Source of the DNA: Bacteroidota bacterium
GTDB taxonomy: Bacteria > Bacteroidota > Bacteroidia > Chitinophagales > Chitinophagaceae
Assembly: GCA_030706735.1 (NCBI GenBank)
Contig: JAUZNZ010000002.1
Location: 62,001 to 126,000, forward strand
Length of the DNA stretch: 64,000 nt
Direction of reading: 5' to 3'
The translations under genes and the position numbers were made by a program. Below are positions 60,278 to 64,000 of the stretch, piece after piece (within the stretch, counting starts at the first letter, position 1; each line of letters starts with the position of its first letter). The notes under the pieces are model-generated. The model had not been told where the DNA came from. It did no database searches and was given only the letters and a program-made list of their open reading frames with translations.

Positions 60278-60850
60278 ATGGCATATATTGAACTTAATAA
60301 TCAATTGCCGGGCATCACGGGGCTTTTAGAAAATCGACCCGATACCGGCGCCCCCATCCGCGAACTGACGCAGATCCTCTTGCGCGGCGAAAGCACATTA
60401 ACCGAGCTTGAACGCGAGCTGATCGCAACGCTTGTCTCCTACAGAAATGAATGCAGGTATTGCACCAGCGCACATGCCGCGACGGTCAGGGCACTGGGCG
60501 GAACGGAGGACCTGCTCGAGAAGGTCTTTCATGATCCGGGCGAGGCGCCCGTCAGCGAGAAGATGCGGGCATTATTGGCCATCGCCGCCAAAGTGCAGCG
60601 ACTCGGAAAAGAAGTAACCGCGTCGGATATTGAAAAGGCCCGGGCGTCGGGCGCATCCGATATTGAAATTCATGATACGGTACTCATCGCAGCCCTGTTT
60701 TGCCTGTACAACCGGTATGTGGATGGTTTGGGAACCTACCGTCCCGAGGATCCTGCTTATTATCAACGGCTGGCTTCGCGCCTGGTGACCATTGGTTATT
60801 CAAGACCGAAGGATGGACTGGCGAGAAAAGGCGAAGAATTGTACAAATGA
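60278..60850 (+). CDS. AhpD/carboxymuconolactone decarboxylase-family protein 1
   Basis: 190 residues. The CMD core contains E58-C59-x2-C62-x3-H66 (ECRYCTSAH), the AhpD disulfide-reductase motif; HDTVLIAALFCLYNRYVDGL is the second half. AhpD-type proteins reduce peroxides, using lipoyl or thioredoxin partners. It starts a run of four paralogues and overlaps the MFS gene by ATGA. Confidence 0.87.
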   Translation: MAYIELNNQLPGITGLLENRPDTGAPIRELTQILLRGESTLTELERELIATLVSYRNECRYCTSAHAATVRALGGTEDLLEKVFHDPGEAPVSEKMRALLAIAAKVQRLGKEVTASDIEKARASGASDIEIHDTVLIAALFCLYNRYVDGLGTYRPEDPAYYQRLASRLVTIGYSRPKDGLARKGEELYK

Positions 60851-62085
60851 GAAATAAACGATTTTTATTCTGCATTTGCTTCTTCAGCAGCATGCTCGGT
60901 GGAACAGTCTCGACACTGATGGCAGTCTATTTGCCGGCGGCCCTGAAGGATCTCTTTCTCCATTCCGGCACGATCAGCTCCGACAATATCGGCGCCTCGA
61001 TCAGTGCGATATTTATTTTCGGGTGGATGGCGGGAGGCATCGTCTGGGGCATTCTTTGCGACACGATCGGAAGGAGGCGCTCTTTCATTTATGCCACAGC
61101 CGGCTACGGCCTGTTTACACTGCTCACGGCAATTGCTCCATCATGGCAATTCGTGCTGATCAGCCGTCTGCTTTCAGGCTTCGGTATTGGAGGCGTCCTG
61201 GTGATTACAACGATGCTCGTTTCGGAATCATACCGGGAGGGACGGCGCGCCGTCCTGCTTGGTATCTTATCCATCTCGATTCCGCTTGGGATCTTTTCCG
61301 CGGGACTGATCAATTACCTCGTTCACAACTGGCGTCTGGCATTTGCGGTCGGTGTCATTCCCATGATCCTTGCTGCACTGGCGGCCCGATATCTCAGAGA
61401 GCAGGGAAGGGAAGAAGTACGCGAGTCTGCCGGACATCGGGCGGCAGTGGATCTTCCCGGGCTGTTCAGTGGACCGAATGGAAAGAATATCCTGATCGGA
61501 TCGCTCATATTTGGCGCTGCGCTTATCGGTCTGTGGGCTGCTTTCTCCTGGCTGCCTTCCTGGATACAAAGCCTCATCCCGGGAGCTGACGGACAAAAGG
61601 AACGCGGGATAGCCATGATGCTGATGGGTACCGGCGGGCTCGCGGGAGGATTTGTTTCAGGCTGGATCGTGAACGCGATCAATGTCAAAAGGACCTTGCT
61701 GGCCTGCTTCGGGATCTGCTTCGTCCTTTCGTTCCTGCTGTTTAAAGTGAGCGACCGGCTTACGCCTGCGGTTTTTCTCCAGATCGGCATAATCAGCATT
61801 TTCTTTGGGGTTAGCCAGGGGGCGCTGTCCGTATACATCCCGGACTTGTTCCCATCATCCGTAAGCGCAACGGGCACCGGGTTTTGTTTCAATTTAGGCC
61901 GCCTGTTTACTGCCATTGCCGTATTCTTTGTCGGATCGCTGGTGGATCTGCTGGGAGGCTACGGGAACGCCATTTTTTGCTTCTCTTTTGTTTTTTTGAT
62001 CGGCCTGTTCCTTACCCTTTTTACCAAAGCGGCGCGACGGCCCCCCAGGACCGACCCCTCTTTTTCACCATCAACAACACCTTAA
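60847..62085 (+). CDS. MFS transporter in the AhpD-like array
   Basis: 412 residues from the ATG at 60847, overlapping the previous stop (ATGA). Twelve hydrophobic helices; motif A-like GILCDTIGRRRSFIYA near 65-80, and RLLSGFGIGGVLVITTMLVSESYREGRRA near 108-136. Sugar or metabolite-type MFS; substrate unknown. Coupled translation with the AhpD-like proteins suggests transport of their substrate or product. Confidence 0.86.
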   Translation: MRNKRFLFCICFFSSMLGGTVSTLMAVYLPAALKDLFLHSGTISSDNIGASISAIFIFGWMAGGIVWGILCDTIGRRRSFIYATAGYGLFTLLTAIAPSWQFVLISRLLSGFGIGGVLVITTMLVSESYREGRRAVLLGILSISIPLGIFSAGLINYLVHNWRLAFAVGVIPMILAALAARYLREQGREEVRESAGHRAAVDLPGLFSGPNGKNILIGSLIFGAALIGLWAAFSWLPSWIQSLIPGADGQKERGIAMMLMGTGGLAGGFVSGWIVNAINVKRTLLACFGICFVLSFLLFKVSDRLTPAVFLQIGIISIFFGVSQGALSVYIPDLFPSSVSATGTGFCFNLGRLFTAIAVFFVGSLVDLLGGYGNAIFCFSFVFLIGLFLTLFTKAARRPPRTDPSFSPSTTP

Positions 62086-62088
62086 AAA

Positions 62089-62652
62089 ATGGCATATATA
62101 AATGTACCCGACGGAGTGCCGGGAATCAGGAGTCTGGTCATGTTCCGGCCCGAGACAGGCAAGCCTTTGTACGAACTCGCGCAGGTCTTGTTGCGGGGAC
62201 CTTCTCCCCTGAGCCCGGCCGATCGGGAACTGATCGCGGCCTATGTCTCCCATCGTAACGAATGCGTCTTTTGCCGCAATAGCCACGCTGCCGCCGCTCG
62301 TTGTTTGTACGGCGACGGCAAGGGTATCGTGGACGAATTGTTGAAGGATTCGGATCCCGGCCGGTTATCGGAGAAGATGCAGGCCCTCCTGCGCCTCGCG
62401 GGCAAGGTACAGCGGGGAGGCAATCAGGTTACGCCTGATGATATTACGGCGGCGCATGCGGCCGGTGCTACTGATGTCGATATCCATGACACGGTACTTA
62501 TCGCGGCAGCGTTCTCGATGTTCAACCGGTATGTCGACGGGCTCGCTAGTTATACCCCGGCTAACGAATCGGAATATGATGAAATGGGCAGGCGCATGAG
62601 CCAAAATGGCTATGTTTTGCCTTCCAGGCCAACTCATTCAACTAACCAATAA
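62089..62652 (+). CDS. AhpD/carboxymuconolactone decarboxylase-family protein 2
   Basis: 187 residues. ECVFCRNSHAAAA preserves E58, C59, C62 and H66, and HDTVLIAAAFSMFNRYVDGLAS is the partner helix. It starts three bases after the MFS stop. Very similar in length and layout to paralogue 1; a hydroperoxide or lactone role is possible. Confidence 0.86.
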   Translation: MAYINVPDGVPGIRSLVMFRPETGKPLYELAQVLLRGPSPLSPADRELIAAYVSHRNECVFCRNSHAAAARCLYGDGKGIVDELLKDSDPGRLSEKMQALLRLAGKVQRGGNQVTPDDITAAHAAGATDVDIHDTVLIAAAFSMFNRYVDGLASYTPANESEYDEMGRRMSQNGYVLPSRPTHSTNQ

Positions 62653-62662
62653 ATCATCTTAT

Positions 62663-63214
62663 ATGGCATACATCGATCTGCAAAACGACCTTCCCGGCAT
62701 CAGGGGACCAATGGCCTATCGCCCCGATACCGGCAGAGCGTTAAATGTCCTGGCCGAGTTATTATTGCACGACGACGCCAATACGCTCAGTCGCGGGGAG
62801 CGGGAGCTGATCGGAGCGTATGTTTCTTCCGAAAATGACTGTTTCTTTTGCCAGAATGTGCATGGCGCACTGGCGCAACACTATTTCGGCTGGGATATGC
62901 CCTTTCTCGACTCCATTAAGAAGGATTACCTGTCGGCGCCGATCCCGGATAAACTCAAATCACTGTTATCCATCGCGGGCAGCGTTCGCAAAGGCGGTAA
63001 GTACGTGACATCGGAACAGATCGCCCACGCGAAGAGGCTGGGCGCCACGGACAGAGAGATCCATGATACCGTGCTGATTGCGGCGGCCTTCTGCATGTTC
63101 AACCGTTACGTGGACGGGTTGAATACCTGGGCGCCCCAGGACCGGCAGGTTTACGTGGACCGCGCGTCGATGCGGGCAAAAGACGGGTATGCCGATATGA
63201 ACCTGTATAAGTAA
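62663..63214 (+). CDS. AhpD/carboxymuconolactone decarboxylase-family protein 3
   Basis: 183 residues from the ATG at 62663, chosen because MAYIDLQNDLPGIRG aligns with the start of the paralogues. The redox motif reads DCFFCQNVH (C60, C63, H67), with Asp in place of the Glu before the first Cys. HDTVLIAAAFCMFNRYVDGL is conserved. Ten bases follow paralogue 2. Confidence 0.86.
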   Translation: MAYIDLQNDLPGIRGPMAYRPDTGRALNVLAELLLHDDANTLSRGERELIGAYVSSENDCFFCQNVHGALAQHYFGWDMPFLDSIKKDYLSAPIPDKLKSLLSIAGSVRKGGKYVTSEQIAHAKRLGATDREIHDTVLIAAAFCMFNRYVDGLNTWAPQDRQVYVDRASMRAKDGYADMNLYK

Positions 63215-63239
63215 TTTTTTCACTAAAACGATCTTTACC

Positions 63240-63809
63240 ATGCCTCATATTCTTGTTGACCTAAGCCTTCCCGGGATAAGGTCTTTAATGGCTTTCCGGC
63301 CAGAGACCGCCCAACCCATGTGCGACCTCGCGGAAGCGCTGCTGCGCGACACCGAAGGCCTGTCGCCCGTGGAACGGGAACTGATCGGGACCTACGTCTC
63401 CTACCTGAACGATTGTTTTTATTGTCACCATTCCCATGCCGCCGTAGCAGCTTGTTACCTGGATGGAAATACGGCCATTCCTGACGCGGTCAGAAAGGAT
63501 TTCAGCCGGGCCGACATATCGGATAAGCTAAAAGCCCTCTTGCAGATCGCCGCAAAAGTTCAACAGGGTGGGAAAGCGGTGCGTCCGGAAGATATTGAAA
63601 ATGCCAGGCGCCATGAGGCTACGGACCGGGAGATCCACGATACCGTGCTGATCGCCGCGGCATTTTGCATGTTCAACCGCTATGTCGACGGGCTCGCCAC
63701 CGTGGCGCCCACCGATATGAGCTCTTATCCTGTTCGCGCAAAACAGGTCGCGGAACAAGGCTATGGCAGCCATATCTATTCGAGCCGGCAACCCATAGCG
63801 ACCACATGA
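63240..63809 (+). CDS. AhpD/carboxymuconolactone decarboxylase-family protein 4
   Basis: 189 residues. DCFYCHHSHAAV has C59, C62 and H66; the acid before Cys is Asp. HDTVLIAAAFCMFNRYVDGL again matches, though the N-terminus PHILVDLSLPGIRSL lacks the MAYI opening. It lies 25 bases after paralogue 3 and 46 bases before the SusC-like gene. Confidence 0.86.
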   Translation: MPHILVDLSLPGIRSLMAFRPETAQPMCDLAEALLRDTEGLSPVERELIGTYVSYLNDCFYCHHSHAAVAACYLDGNTAIPDAVRKDFSRADISDKLKALLQIAAKVQQGGKAVRPEDIENARRHEATDREIHDTVLIAAAFCMFNRYVDGLATVAPTDMSSYPVRAKQVAEQGYGSHIYSSRQPIATT

Positions 63810-63855
63810 ACCGGCAAGGCCTGAAAAATTATTAATAACCAACTTATTAAAAGTC

Positions 63856-64000
63856 ATGAGAAAATTCATCTTTTTCATACAGTTCCTGCTGCCCGCCATG
63901 TTCATTCCGGCGGCTCTGTCAGCACAAAAGGCCATAACCGGAACGGTTATCGACCCGAGCGGAAGAGGCATACCCGCGGCCACTATTCTGATCAATCACA
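63856..64000 (+). CDS. SusC/TonB-dependent receptor-type protein (5' end only)
   Basis: The first 48 residues are visible: a signal peptide (about 1-24, ending ALSA before QKAITG) and the start of a carboxypeptidase-regulatory-like domain (GTVIDPSGRGIPAATILIN). This combination opens SusC-type outer membrane receptors and other plug-containing proteins; the rest lies outside the window. It directly follows the AhpD-like array (46 bases). Confidence 0.65.
   Translation, partial: MRKFIFFIQFLLPAMFIPAALSAQKAITGTVIDPSGRGIPAATILINH

Noticed and set aside
1-64000. CRISPR arrays, transposases, integrases, phage structural genes
   Set aside because: No direct-repeat arrays, no transposase or integrase motifs and no att-like duplications were noticed on reading both strands.

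Overview
The window looks like chromosomal DNA of a Bacteroidota species, most likely family Chitinophagaceae. The grounds are the gene families present (DUF1573, DUF2807, TonB-dependent receptors, LytTR two-component pairs, a fused alpha/beta keto-acid dehydrogenase E1, lipoproteins with Bacteroidota-type signals). Many start regions also carry the Bacteroidota -7 promoter element TAnnTTTG, several with a TTG/TTTG 19-21 bp upstream. GC content is moderate (about half). I see no prophage, insertion sequence, CRISPR array or rRNA operon; there is one tRNA. This is mostly core chromosome with some accessory clusters.

Layout. 1-770: the start of a cysteine-synthase-family gene (leftward), preceded by a transcription attenuator whose leader peptide contains six consecutive Cys codons. 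769-9515: rpiA, a membrane hydrolase, a phospholipase D/cardiolipin-synthase-type enzyme, two small secreted proteins, a flavin reductase, folE, a small membrane protein, an ECF sigma factor divergent from it, and a PIF1-like helicase. 9587-10993: sialate O-acetylesterase. 10990-16760: a seven-gene leftward Ter/TelA stress operon (TerD, TerD, HAD phosphatase, PRTase-like, TelA, unknown, TerC). 16922-19925: a DUF1989 protein, a YqcI/YcgG (GntA-like) heme N-hydroxylase candidate and a LysE-exporter/ATP-grasp fusion. 19980-28151: carbohydrate functions (NodB deacetylase fused to a sugar isomerase, two Gfo/Idh/MocA oxidoreductases, a sugar isomerase) around a LytS/LytR-type pair and a lipoprotein. 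28167-30268: VOC protein, a frameshifted membrane gene, a Crp/Fnr regulator, tRNA-Met and a gene-free stretch with an orphan terminator.

30269-48254 is largely housekeeping: aminotransferase, two DUF1573 proteins, keto-acid dehydrogenase E1, DCC protein, YebC, amino-acid permease, dicarboxylate symporter, DedA, MFS, GT9, mdh, a thioredoxin-like protein, a BlaI-type repressor with twin operators and a deleted sensor gene beside it, efp-accB-accC and ispH. 48343-57830: GH13 enzyme, HtrA protease, LuxC-like acyl-CoA reductase divergent from a ferredoxin, ddl, a PASTA protein, rhodanese, and a TonB-dependent receptor under a TPP riboswitch (probable thiamine importer). 58137-64000: two tandem DUF2807 proteins, a membrane-anchored unknown, four tandem AhpD/CMD-family proteins with an MFS transporter among them, and the start of a SusC/TonB-type receptor.

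The strongest leads are the Cys-codon attenuator, the paired divergent ECF promoters, the TerD/HAD operon whose HAD gene appears to begin at an ATT codon, the LysE-ATP-grasp/N-hydroxylase/DUF1989 cluster, and the fourfold AhpD array. All coordinates, alignments and motif matches were read by eye; no database search was run.
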